The notes under the pieces: generated by a model
Databases searched by the model: none
Told to the model about the DNA's origin: nothing
The model's input: only the letters and a program-made list of their open reading frames with translations
Assembly: GCA_030610915.1 (NCBI GenBank)
Contig: JAUWQS010000049.1
Location: 1-9,197, forward strand
Source: Pseudomonadota bacterium
GTDB lineage: Bacteria; Desulfobacterota; Syntrophia; Syntrophales; JADFWA01
Length of the DNA stretch: 9,197 nt
Reading direction: 5' to 3'
Program-made: the position numbers and the translations under genes
Part shown: piece by piece, positions 1 to 6,435 of the stretch
Position numbering within the stretch: the stretch's first letter is position 1
How the letters are laid out: each line of letters begins with the position of its first letter

Positions 1-228
1 TTAAAGTGTTGGTCTCGATCCACGGTAAGCGTTTACTGAATATTGAAATTAGAAAATAGAAATTGGAAACTCGGCCTTCATGCTTTTGTACGACTCGACT
101 GAGCTCACGCCGAAGCCTGTCAACTCGTAAATTCGTTTCATCTCTCCAAAATTTCTAATTTCAAGCCGTGAATGGCTAAGATTCACAATCACTTTTACAT
201 ACCGGAGTTTGCCCCTATTTATTGAGCT
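1..228. mobile_element. MITE-like element, left flanking copy (5' end cut by window)
   Basis: This non-coding stretch ends in CCCCTATTTATTGAGCT (212-228), the reverse complement of the 17-base sequence that opens the right-hand copy at 9064. Positions 1-107 align without gaps to 9091-9197, with 11 mismatches by eye (about 90% identity). Projecting the 27 bases that precede the shared block on the right suggests a full element of about 255 bp, so the window opens inside it. Internally there is a perfect 13-nt inverted repeat, TTGAAATTAGAAA at 43-55 against 152-164, and a 6-bp hairpin GTGAAT/ATTCAC at 168-186. No ORF of convincing length is present, so any transposase must act in trans. It ends 14 bp beyond the stop codon of the adjacent AlbA_2 gene. 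The terminal repeats and copy pair are seen directly; 'MITE' is an inference, because no target duplication is visible. Confidence 0.7.
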
Positions 229-242
229 ATTACCCCATACTA

Positions 243-1394
243 TTAATCCATTCTTTTGATCACGACTTTGAATTGGTTGCCTTCATGATCATCTTCAAAG
301 TCAATGTTCGGGTAAGCCTTTAACGCACGCGGAATTCCACTGCCGAGCCCACGGTAAGGCAGAATTTTTGTTGCATAAGAAGCCAGAATCGGATTTCGAA
401 TATTCGAGTTTCCGCTTTTGATATTTTCAATCGTTAAATTATTCGGAAGATGCCCAGGGCTGATGATTTCTATACGATCGTCGAAGACAAGTATCCGTAT
501 CGGCGCTGAGACAAAATAATCCCGATGGATGAGTGCGTTGGCGATAAGTTCTTCCAACGTAAGCCTGGGAATCTCTGGTTGGGCGGGAGCGTTGACATCC
601 TGTTCTTCCTGCACATGCCTAATATTACCAAGCACAAAACTTATGCTCTGATGAAAAACATCGGCGATTTTTCCTGTAATGTCCCGACTGTCTAAATACT
701 CAGTTTCATGAATTTCATTGCCGGGGAAAGCTATCGCTTTGACGATGAATACCGGCAATTTGAAATTGGGGTTTTTGGCAAAAAGCAACGCGCCACTGAT
801 GTTCAGAACACCGTCTTTCATCAAATTCATGTTTTCCAGCAAATGCGGAAGAGAGATATACTGTTTATCCAGCGAATCACCAAAATTCCGCTCAAAAAAA
901 GCCTTGAAATAGGCAATATCCAGGTCGGAAACCGTCAGTCCCGACACCGGGATTTCATCTCCGTGAATAAGGCCCGCGCTTTGATACAAACGTTGAATCT
1001 CCTCTCTCAATGTTGCTTTGCGCTTATCAGCGCCACTTTTGACCCAAATAACACCGTTCTTATCCATATAAGGTTTGCTGACTCCATTCGGCACGACAAT
1101 CCGCATAACCAACCCGTCCGGCATGGCGATATTTTCGGTCTGAGGATTTATTGCTGGCCTGACATGTTGGGAAGCCGCATTGGAAATAAGCTGATTCAGT
1201 CGACCCATATCTTTTCTTGTCAATCCGGCAAAGGTGCCGTCATTACTCACACCGATAAAAATCTCACCACCTCCCGAATTACTGAACGCTACCATCTCCT
1301 GAGCCAGCGAATTCTCATTGGTGGCATTCGCCTTGAACTGGTGTCTGCTGTCCTCATCCCTGCTGATAATCTCTAAAACTTCTGTGGCTTCCAT
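243..1394 (-). CDS. AlbA_2 (Schlafen-like) / GHKL-ATPase domain protein
   Basis: This 383-residue protein has a two-domain layout common in bacterial 'ATP-binding protein' or 'putative DNA-binding' annotations. The AlbA_2 domain (about residues 8-130) shows a DSRHQFK-type start and the hallmark FSNSGGGEIFIGVSNDG at 37-53. The C-terminal GHKL ATPase-like domain has an N-box ELIANALIHRDY (282-293), an IEIISPGHLP segment (308-317) and a glycine-rich RGLGSGIPR (348-356). AlbA_2 proteins are linked to nucleic-acid binding, and Schlafen relatives cut RNA. The GHKL part would bind ATP. The ATG at 1394 is preceded by AGGAGA at 8-nt spacing. The gene overlaps the end of the TrlF-type gene by 22 bp, implying translational coupling and joint function. 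It is the last operon gene, and the stop lies 14 bp from the left MITE. The frame looks intact. Its exact role in defence, as effector or regulator, is not known to me. Confidence 0.85.
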   Translation of the reverse strand: MEATEVLEIISRDEDSRHQFKANATNENSLAQEMVAFSNSGGGEIFIGVSNDGTFAGLTRKDMGRLNQLISNAASQHVRPAINPQTENIAMPDGLVMRIVVPNGVSKPYMDKNGVIWVKSGADKRKATLREEIQRLYQSAGLIHGDEIPVSGLTVSDLDIAYFKAFFERNFGDSLDKQYISLPHLLENMNLMKDGVLNISGALLFAKNPNFKLPVFIVKAIAFPGNEIHETEYLDSRDITGKIADVFHQSISFVLGNIRHVQEEQDVNAPAQPEIPRLTLEELIANALIHRDYFVSAPIRILVFDDRIEIISPGHLPNNLTIENIKSGNSNIRNPILASYATKILPYRGLGSGIPRALKAYPNIDFEDDHEGNQFKVVIKRMD

Positions 1395-4018
1395 ATCTCG
1401 TATCTCCTCTTGCGCTGCTCGAACGCTTCTTCGCCACCCTCCATGATGTCCACAATCTCCTGTTGCAGTTTCTGGCGGTCAATACTGCCGCTATTCACAG
1501 AGATGGAATCATCGGAGTATGCGCATGAAATAACCTGCTCTGCGTCACCAAGGACAGGAAAATTGGCGTTATGGGTGGCAAAAATAAACTGGTTCCTGGG
1601 TTTGAGCACGCAAATAAGCTTGATGACATCCTCATAGATGGTCTGGTTATCCAAATCATCTTCCGGCTGATCAATGATGAATACATCATTTTCCTGCTGG
1701 CTTAATACAAACAGAATAAGAGCCGAAGCCCGCTGACCAAGAGAATGGTGTTTCAATTCCTTGCCGCGATACTCGATGGTAAACCGGTTGGGAACCTGCC
1801 AGGTCAACAGCGCGGAAAGATTTTTCATGAAATACTCATCAAAGGTCGAAGATAGAGAAACGCCAACCTCATCTTTGGCCCTATTAAACTCCTTGTACAT
1901 AGTGCCGAAGTCGGAGAAACTCTCGGCTAATTGCTGAAAAGTTGTTTCTCTGATCCGGCTTCCCCTGAAAAGATCTTTCATGAAGGTAACAAATGCAGCC
2001 TTGTCCGCCTTGAATTCAGCCTTTATTTGCAGAGCAGAGTGGCGGCCCTGATTGACCTTTGCAAGTTCATCTTGAATCGCTTTGTATTCTTCGCGCCACA
2101 AGTCATTGAGTGCTGCCAGCTCGCTTAACAGCTCCTGATCCAGATTTTCACGTTCATGCTCCTGCATATCCAGTGCCTTGAGCATCTGTACTGTCTGCTC
2201 AACAATCTGACGTAGTCTTCGAAACTCATCAGGACGGATTGCCTCCACACCGGAACTTTTAAGTTGTTCCGCCAGTTTTCTTTCAACTTCAGCAAATCCT
2301 TCCTTGAGACTATCTTTGAGTCTTTCAAATTCTTCGGTTTTGGCCCGTAGATCAGTCAATACCTGCTGGCCTTGGACAAGCGCCTGCCTGATATTGTTGT
2401 CAAAAGTGGCAATCAACTTGTCGTAAGAACCAAAGAATTCATCAAAGAATTTTCGATTCTGTTTTGAAGTGTAAACTCGCTGATTTTTTAGGTCATCTTC
2501 ATGCTGGCTGATAAAACTTTCCAGATCATCCAGATATGATTTTACAAAAGCAATAACCCGTCCAATTTTCCTGGAGTCTGTATCAAAATCGACCTGTTTT
2601 TGGAGTCTCTCTTCTATTCCATAGTCCTTGTATACTTTCAGTCTGAACTCCGCGTCCTGTTTCTTTGCCTGGCACTCCTTCTTCTTTTCCTCTGCGCTGG
2701 AGAGTTTTTTCAGCCGTTCGACGGCATCAAACACTTTCTGACGTTGTTCTTCAATGCGGGAACGGGTACCAGCCAGATTTTCGCCAACCAGTTTTTCCAC
2801 CAAGTCCTTCTCGAATCCTTCGCCTGTGGCGGACAGGTCTTTCTGACCGAAGTAAACCGGCTTGTGCAGGATAGTTTCCCGGATCGAGACGCCAGGCTGG
2901 AGTTTGCCGTCAACATACACATCCGGCATTTCTCTATTGATGCGGCGGATTTCGTACTCCCGCCCCAGCCGGTCAACCGCATGGATGGTCGCTTTGCCGC
3001 CACTGCCCAGCACGTGATCTACCAGAGACTCCTTGTATGTCTTGTCCAGCGCCTTGTCCCCAAAAGGAATATCCAAAACATAACGCAATGCTTCAAGAAT
3101 CGATGACTTGCCACTGCCGCGGATACCAATAAGCGTATTAAGCTCCGCAGAATAGCGAATCGTCTTGCCGTCAAGTACACCACCGTCAAAAGATATGTTT
3201 TTGATATAAGAGCCGGTATGCCGTTTTGGTTTCTCCGCAATGCGGTTGACACAATCGAGCAGGGCATACTTGACTGCTTTAAAGGTAAAATCACCGATTT
3301 TCAGATAACAGGGTTTCCCCCGACCAATTTCATCAATGGATTTACAGTCAGAGCCTTCCACCTCAGCAGGATAGAAGTCGCCAAGCCAGGACTGCACCTT
3401 GCTTTTCAAATTCCTTGTCCTTACCTTTTGAAAACCGAGTGTTTTGTCGCGTACCTGGTGGTAGCGGTCATCCTGCCAATCAGTCAGTTTACCTCCTTTC
3501 ATCTCCTCCCATAATCCTTTTGGTTCCTCAACATGGGCAAAAATGAGGAAATAATCACGGGAAACTTTTTCCAGTTCGGCAATGACCTGAAGAATATTTT
3601 TATCACTGCGGAAATTTCCATTTTCGTACTGCTGCGGCGTTTTTCCGGGGAACATGGAAGAAATAAACGGTGTGATATAGTCCTGTTCGCCTGCAACCCA
3701 TTCATCACTGAACACGATGAGTGTATGGATGCCGTTGGCTCCGTCATTTACGAAAAGTTCAACCCCTGGAAGCAAAAAAATTCGCTTATTCTTTGCCGTT
3801 TTGCGTAAGGCTTTGAATTCATTGCAATCAAACTTGTTGTGGTTTGTGATAACTCCAATGCCGATTTCAGCAGACTCCAGCGCATCAACATAGTTCGACA
3901 AGTAGTAATTCTCATTATCTGAATATGAAAATTCCTTATCAACCTTTGTGTACAGGTGGAAATCCGCACGCAGCCATCGGCTGCCGTATGCAAAAATATC
4001 GTTAGCATCAATTGCCAT
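1373..4018 (-). CDS. TrlF-type protein: PHP domain plus SMC/ABC-like ATPase
   Basis: This 881-residue protein begins with a PHP metal-dependent phosphoesterase-like domain (about 15-255). Candidate ligands are H21 in ADFHLYT, H60 in ITNHN, E87 in PGVEL, H98 in GIHTL, H162 in FAHVEEP and D224 in EGSDC. The usual HxH pair reads HxY here (Y23). An SMC/RecN-like ATPase follows: Walker A GIRGSGKSS (298-306), a long charged coiled-coil-like middle (about 400-700), an ABC signature SLGQRAS (759-765), Walker B and catalytic acid VFIIDQPEDD (D783, E786), and a switch histidine in FATHNANF (H816). Such PHP-ATPase fusions occur in defence islands and are presumed nucleases or phosphoesterases gated by ATP and nucleic acid. 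The start has a strong Shine-Dalgarno, and the gene follows the methyltransferase fragment by 2 bp. The frame is full and undamaged, unlike its upstream neighbours. The family call is firm; the activity is inferred. Confidence 0.88.
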   Translation of the reverse strand: MAIDANDIFAYGSRWLRADFHLYTKVDKEFSYSDNENYYLSNYVDALESAEIGIGVITNHNKFDCNEFKALRKTAKNKRIFLLPGVELFVNDGANGIHTLIVFSDEWVAGEQDYITPFISSMFPGKTPQQYENGNFRSDKNILQVIAELEKVSRDYFLIFAHVEEPKGLWEEMKGGKLTDWQDDRYHQVRDKTLGFQKVRTRNLKSKVQSWLGDFYPAEVEGSDCKSIDEIGRGKPCYLKIGDFTFKAVKYALLDCVNRIAEKPKRHTGSYIKNISFDGGVLDGKTIRYSAELNTLIGIRGSGKSSILEALRYVLDIPFGDKALDKTYKESLVDHVLGSGGKATIHAVDRLGREYEIRRINREMPDVYVDGKLQPGVSIRETILHKPVYFGQKDLSATGEGFEKDLVEKLVGENLAGTRSRIEEQRQKVFDAVERLKKLSSAEEKKKECQAKKQDAEFRLKVYKDYGIEERLQKQVDFDTDSRKIGRVIAFVKSYLDDLESFISQHEDDLKNQRVYTSKQNRKFFDEFFGSYDKLIATFDNNIRQALVQGQQVLTDLRAKTEEFERLKDSLKEGFAEVERKLAEQLKSSGVEAIRPDEFRRLRQIVEQTVQMLKALDMQEHERENLDQELLSELAALNDLWREEYKAIQDELAKVNQGRHSALQIKAEFKADKAAFVTFMKDLFRGSRIRETTFQQLAESFSDFGTMYKEFNRAKDEVGVSLSSTFDEYFMKNLSALLTWQVPNRFTIEYRGKELKHHSLGQRASALILFVLSQQENDVFIIDQPEDDLDNQTIYEDVIKLICVLKPRNQFIFATHNANFPVLGDAEQVISCAYSDDSISVNSGSIDRQKLQQEIVDIMEGGEEAFEQRKRRYEIWKPQKF
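1403..1408 (-). promoter_or_regulatory. Shine-Dalgarno for the AlbA_2 gene, inside the TrlF gene
   Basis: AGGAGA on the minus strand lies 8 nt before the ATG at 1394 and within the final codons of the upstream TrlF-type gene. It supports this start and the 22-bp overlap, so ribosomes finishing the upstream gene end next to the start of the second. Confidence 0.6.
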
Positions 4019-4020
4019 TT

Positions 4021-4446
4021 CTATTCACCTCCCATTCTTGTTACCGCCTGATCATACCACATGAGGAGTTTTGGGTCTTCCTGAAGAATATTATCGGGTA
4101 TCTTTTTAGCGACGTCGATGATTATTTGGTAGTTACGTTCCTGCCATGCTTTTTTGAAACCAGCGCGGACGGCTTCGAGGCGGAACACCTTCACTTTCCG
4201 CTGGCTGGAAGCCAGCGCCACATACTCATCGAACTCGCGCAGCAGGGTCCGCTCTCGGAGTTTTTCCAGGTCGCCGGCCTTGTTCGGGTCGGGGACGTAC
4301 CAGCGGTTCTTGGCTTTGGCACGCAGGGCCGGGTCGTCCTTGGAAAGGTTACGCATGTCCTTCCAGTTGCTGGAGAGGTATGCGTGAATCTGTTCAGGCA
4401 CGGGACCTTTGCCATCGTAGCATAGGAAGTTCTCGTAATAGCTCAA
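4021..4446 (-). CDS. Probable displaced C-terminal fragment of the DNA methyltransferase
   Basis: The 141-residue frame opens at a TTG lying within the terminal repeat of the 81-bp MITE. It then reads a compact, well-conserved-looking sequence (SYYENFLCYDGKGPVPE, NRWYVPDPNKAGDLEKL, VFRLEAVRAGFKKAW, DNILQEDPKLLMWYD). It has no recognisable catalytic motif. From general memory of large methyltransferases in DUF6079/Pgl-like loci, I infer that it is their C-terminal region. Its position right after a truncated methyltransferase fits that, but I cannot align it here. There is no Shine-Dalgarno before the TTG. The upstream gene's TGA and this TTG overlap as TTGA, so re-initiation is the only obvious route to translation. 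A solo REP hairpin is embedded in frame (4198-4221, encoding VALASSQR). The alternative is that it is an independent small gene whose true start was lost to the MITE. Confidence 0.6.
   Translation of the reverse strand: MSYYENFLCYDGKGPVPEQIHAYLSSNWKDMRNLSKDDPALRAKAKNRWYVPDPNKAGDLEKLRERTLLREFDEYVALASSQRKVKVFRLEAVRAGFKKAWQERNYQIIIDVAKKIPDNILQEDPKLLMWYDQAVTRMGGE
4026..4033 (-). promoter_or_regulatory. Strong Shine-Dalgarno for the TrlF-type gene
   Basis: GGGAGGTG on the minus strand is 7 nt before the ATG at 4018 and forms the last codons of the upstream fragment gene. It is the strongest ribosome-binding site in the window, so the TrlF-type gene can be translated even though the gene before it is damaged. 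Confidence 0.7.
4198..4221 (-). repeat. Solo REP-like hairpin in coding sequence
   Basis: On the plus strand CGCTGGCTGGAAGCCAGCG (4199-4217) is a perfect 8-bp stem with a GGA loop. On the minus strand it is preceded by GTGG. The two ends of the RAYT element have the same format: GTGG, then a GC-rich stem with a TTCC core. It is therefore probably a third member of that REP family, deposited in frame. It encodes VALASSQR, similar to the VEPASSRQ encoded by one RAYT end. Confidence 0.65.
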
Positions 4447-4520
4447 TAAATAGGGGTAGGGGCGACTTTAGTCGCCCACATTGGGAGGTTAAAACCTCCC
4501 CTACCCTGGTTTATTGAGCT
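4440..4520. mobile_element. 81-bp MITE-like element carrying two REP-type hairpins
   Basis: The left end is AGCTCAATAAATAGGGG (4440-4456), identical to the terminal repeat of the outer elements. The right end is TTTATTGAGCT, the inverted counterpart, finishing at 4520. Inside are two perfect hairpins, GGGCGACT/AGTCGCCC (4460-4477, 2-nt loop) and GGGAGGTT/AACCTCCC (4483-4500, 2-nt loop). They are enclosed by GTAGGGG/CCCCTAC (4456-4462 with 4498-4504). The paired hairpin layout recalls BIME-type REP pairs. On the minus strand the element supplies the last 25 or so residues and the TGA stop of the methyltransferase N-part, plus the TTG at which the C-terminal fragment reopens. It therefore marks the break point of that gene. 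No target duplication is seen, which fits an insertion accompanied by deletion. Confidence 0.75.
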
Positions 4521-6380
4521 GATACATAATACCCATAAATTTCTATTTGTATAAAAATGATGCACATGAGTGATTCCAATACGTAGCGGTTCGCCTGTTT
4601 TATCTCCCTTGGGGATCTTTGTAGTCGGAAACCAATAAGGAATCTCACTGCTTTCAATCTTATCAATGAGTGCCAGATCAAATTCATCGGGTCTTTTTTC
4701 AAATCGGCCTTTTACACCAGGTACCGTGTAGTTGATCAGCACCGGAACCTGCTTGGCCTGCTTTATCGTTTTCTTGAGAGCCAAATCATATTTGGTTGAC
4801 CATGCCCGTTCCATTTTTCGCTTTGTCAATTCCGCCTGGCAATGAGGACAGGGAAATTTATCCTGTACTTTCCCAGCTTTTTTATCAACAGCGGCCTCCC
4901 AGAAAACAACCTCCCCAGCGCATTCCGGACAAATAAACACATCAGACCACACGGTATAGTTGATTTTGCCAAGTGGAGCCGGCTTCCAGCCGGCTTTTCC
5001 AAGAACTTCACTTGTCAAAAACCATTTATATTCTTCCGGCTGGGAGCACAATTCCGATTTGACCGGATTCCATGCAATATATTGGAGAACAAATCCGAGT
5101 TCTTTTTCATTTCTGATAATTCTATCGCAGGTTTCTGTTTGCCAAAGCGATTCTCCAGTTTTATTCTCAATCTTGTTAATTTTATTCGCTGAATAGCTTT
5201 TTATACTGTGCATCAAATCCGCTAAATCCCAATAAATACATTCAGCTTTTTCAAGCGGTTGAATTACAGCATGCACATGATCCGGCATCACAACAGCAGA
5301 AATTAACTGAAGGCGGTTTTTATGCCAGAAGCGAAGAGCGTTGAGGACAACATCTCTTGCTTCTTCTGAAAGGATCCGTCTGTTTTTCGTATTGAAAGTT
5401 ATATAATAAAATGCGCCGGGATTCTGCCAATGGGGAAGATTGTCTTTTCTCGCGGTAAATTCTGAAATGCCTTTAACAGCGTCCTTTCCTTCATTTTTAT
5501 CGAATTTTGGTTTTTCAAAGCCGATTTCTTTGATCTGCCTGCTGGAAGCAGGCTCCACATGGAGGGTTTCATACATCCAGCCGCATTCTTCCTCGACCTC
5601 CTTCAGAATGCGATTTGCTTCCCTTTCAAAAGCAGGGACATCGACAGGCGTGTTGTAGTTGTAGGCAATGAAGGTCGCTGCCGGAGAAAGGTCGTTTAAA
5701 ACCGCTATTCTTGCCCCAAGTTTTGAAAATGGCACCCATGTATTCTTGCCATTTTCTTCGGTTTCCTGGCGCAAGATCGTCCCATCGGGCTTCACCTGAT
5801 AACCGAGTGATTCCACTGTTGCCCGGTCTCCACACATTTGCGCCGCCACGCCCGTCATTCTGGTCCCGCAGAACCCATCAAAGACCATGTCCCCCGGTTC
5901 GGTATAATGCAGGATGTACCGCATGATAGCCTTATTCGGCACCTTCGTGTGATAGGAGTGAGCATTGTAGATCGGGTCGTTCTTTCCCTTACTCACGTCC
6001 GCCGCAAACGGTTCCCTCCGGTAATCGTCCGTCTCCGGGTCATATGGCCTCCCATAGTGCACGATAAAATCCCCAATGAACGGGTTCGGACAAGCGGTGT
6101 AATACGGTGGATCGGACAGTGCCAGGATGTCTTCATCCTCGCCAATGGGGAAGCCCTCGATCTTCCGGAACTCCTGTTCTTTAAGCTTTCCACGCAGCTT
6201 CTCCAGGAAATACTCCCTTCGCTTCTCGTCGTTCTCGAAGGTCATACCGAGACATTCAACTGGTGTATTGGTTTTGTCTTCAAGCTCTTCCTCCAGGGAT
6301 TTATCAAAGAAATGTCCCTGCCCCGAAGGATCACGAAACAGGTGTTTTGTGGGAATTACCTTTTTTCTTTTACTGGCCAT
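4443..6380 (-). CDS. DNA methyltransferase (N6/N4 type), C-truncated, with in-frame RAYT insertion
   Basis: The 645-residue open frame is a mosaic. Residues 1-274 are a DNA amino-methyltransferase: motif IV SDPPYY (89-94) precedes motif I VFDGFCGTRMTG (166-177), the beta-class order. It should transfer methyl from S-adenosylmethionine to adenine N6 or cytosine N4. Residues 275-469 are a foreign insert, a RAYT with H368/H370 and Y434. The methyltransferase resumes at about 470 (KINYTVWSD), with CPEC (484-487) and CPHC (511-514), likely a zinc ribbon. It stops making family sense after about 618 (NRNLWVLC), where the 81-bp MITE supplies the tail and stop. The remainder seems to be the next small frame, in another register, with an intervening part missing. 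The ATG at 6380 has AAGGA 6 nt upstream. In a BREX/Pgl-like system it would mark self DNA. Activity now is doubtful, although the insert keeps the frame open. Confidence 0.82.
   Translation of the reverse strand: MASKRKKVIPTKHLFRDPSGQGHFFDKSLEEELEDKTNTPVECLGMTFENDEKRREYFLEKLRGKLKEQEFRKIEGFPIGEDEDILALSDPPYYTACPNPFIGDFIVHYGRPYDPETDDYRREPFAADVSKGKNDPIYNAHSYHTKVPNKAIMRYILHYTEPGDMVFDGFCGTRMTGVAAQMCGDRATVESLGYQVKPDGTILRQETEENGKNTWVPFSKLGARIAVLNDLSPAATFIAYNYNTPVDVPAFEREANRILKEVEEECGWMYETLHVEPASSRQIKEIGFEKPKFDKNEGKDAVKGISEFTARKDNLPHWQNPGAFYYITFNTKNRRILSEEARDVVLNALRFWHKNRLQLISAVVMPDHVHAVIQPLEKAECIYWDLADLMHSIKSYSANKINKIENKTGESLWQTETCDRIIRNEKELGFVLQYIAWNPVKSELCSQPEEYKWFLTSEVLGKAGWKPAPLGKINYTVWSDVFICPECAGEVVFWEAAVDKKAGKVQDKFPCPHCQAELTKRKMERAWSTKYDLALKKTIKQAKQVPVLINYTVPGVKGRFEKRPDEFDLALIDKIESSEIPYWFPTTKIPKGDKTGEPLRIGITHVHHFYTNRNLWVLCISSINQGRGGFNLPMWATKVAPTPIY
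4973..4995 (+). repeat. REP-like terminal hairpin of the RAYT element (downstream end)
   Basis: GTGG followed by AGCCGGCTTCCAGCCGGCT (4977-4995), a perfect 8-bp stem with a TCC loop. It is the inverted partner of 5537-5558. The 22-base cores differ at two positions only, and those two are paired in the stem. Confidence 0.8.
5537..5558 (-). repeat. REP-like terminal hairpin of the RAYT element (upstream end)
   Basis: On the plus strand GCCTGCTGGAAGCAGGC (5537-5553) forms a 7-bp stem with a GGA loop, followed by TCCAC. On the minus strand it starts GTGGAGCC, like the other terminus. It encodes VEPASSRQ at residues 275-282 of the interrupted methyltransferase. Confidence 0.8.
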
Positions 6381-6386
6381 TTCTAT

Positions 6387-6391
6387 TCCTT
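6387..6391 (-). promoter_or_regulatory. Shine-Dalgarno for the methyltransferase gene
   Basis: AAGGA on the minus strand, 6 nt before the ATG at 6380, in the 55-bp gap after the DUF262 gene. It supports the chosen start. Confidence 0.55.
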
Positions 6392-6435
6392 AGCTCAAAA
6401 AATTTTCATGGTGAGCATTTCAATTCTAATCTCGG

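Larger units (their letters stand above)
4973..5558 (-). mobile_element. RAYT element with REP termini, nested in the methyltransferase gene
   Basis: This 586-bp element is bounded by inverted REP-like hairpins (4973-4995 and 5537-5558). It encodes a Y1/HUH single-strand transposase domain of the REP-associated type, at about residues 310-460 of the fused frame. Visible motifs are the start AFYYITFNTKNRR, the HUH-type metal site MPDHVHAVIQP, DRIIRNEKEL, and QYIAWNPVK. The last holds the tyrosine corresponding to Y115 of E. coli TnpA(REP), so catalytic residues look intact. RAYTs nick and join REP DNA and are thought to spread REPs. No ATG/TTG start exists inside the insert before the domain, and the only GTG lies in the REP with no Shine-Dalgarno. 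It would therefore be made only as a fusion with the methyltransferase. Since 586 is not a multiple of 3, a few bases must have been gained or lost on insertion to keep the frame. Confidence 0.85.

Noticed and set aside
708..1376. A 222-codon open frame on the plus strand opposite the AlbA_2 gene
   Set aside because: It is antisense to a gene with clear domain motifs. Its own sequence has no family features and no ribosome-binding site that I can see.
4457..4510. The two GC-rich hairpins in the 81-bp element as a rho-independent terminator
   Set aside because: Neither hairpin is followed by a T-run on the minus strand, and the REP-pair layout within inverted ends explains them better.
6392..6403. 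AGCTCAAAAAA upstream of the methyltransferase resembles the MITE terminal repeat
   Set aside because: Only a short A-rich match, no GGGG and no inverted partner nearby. It overlaps the start region of the gene.
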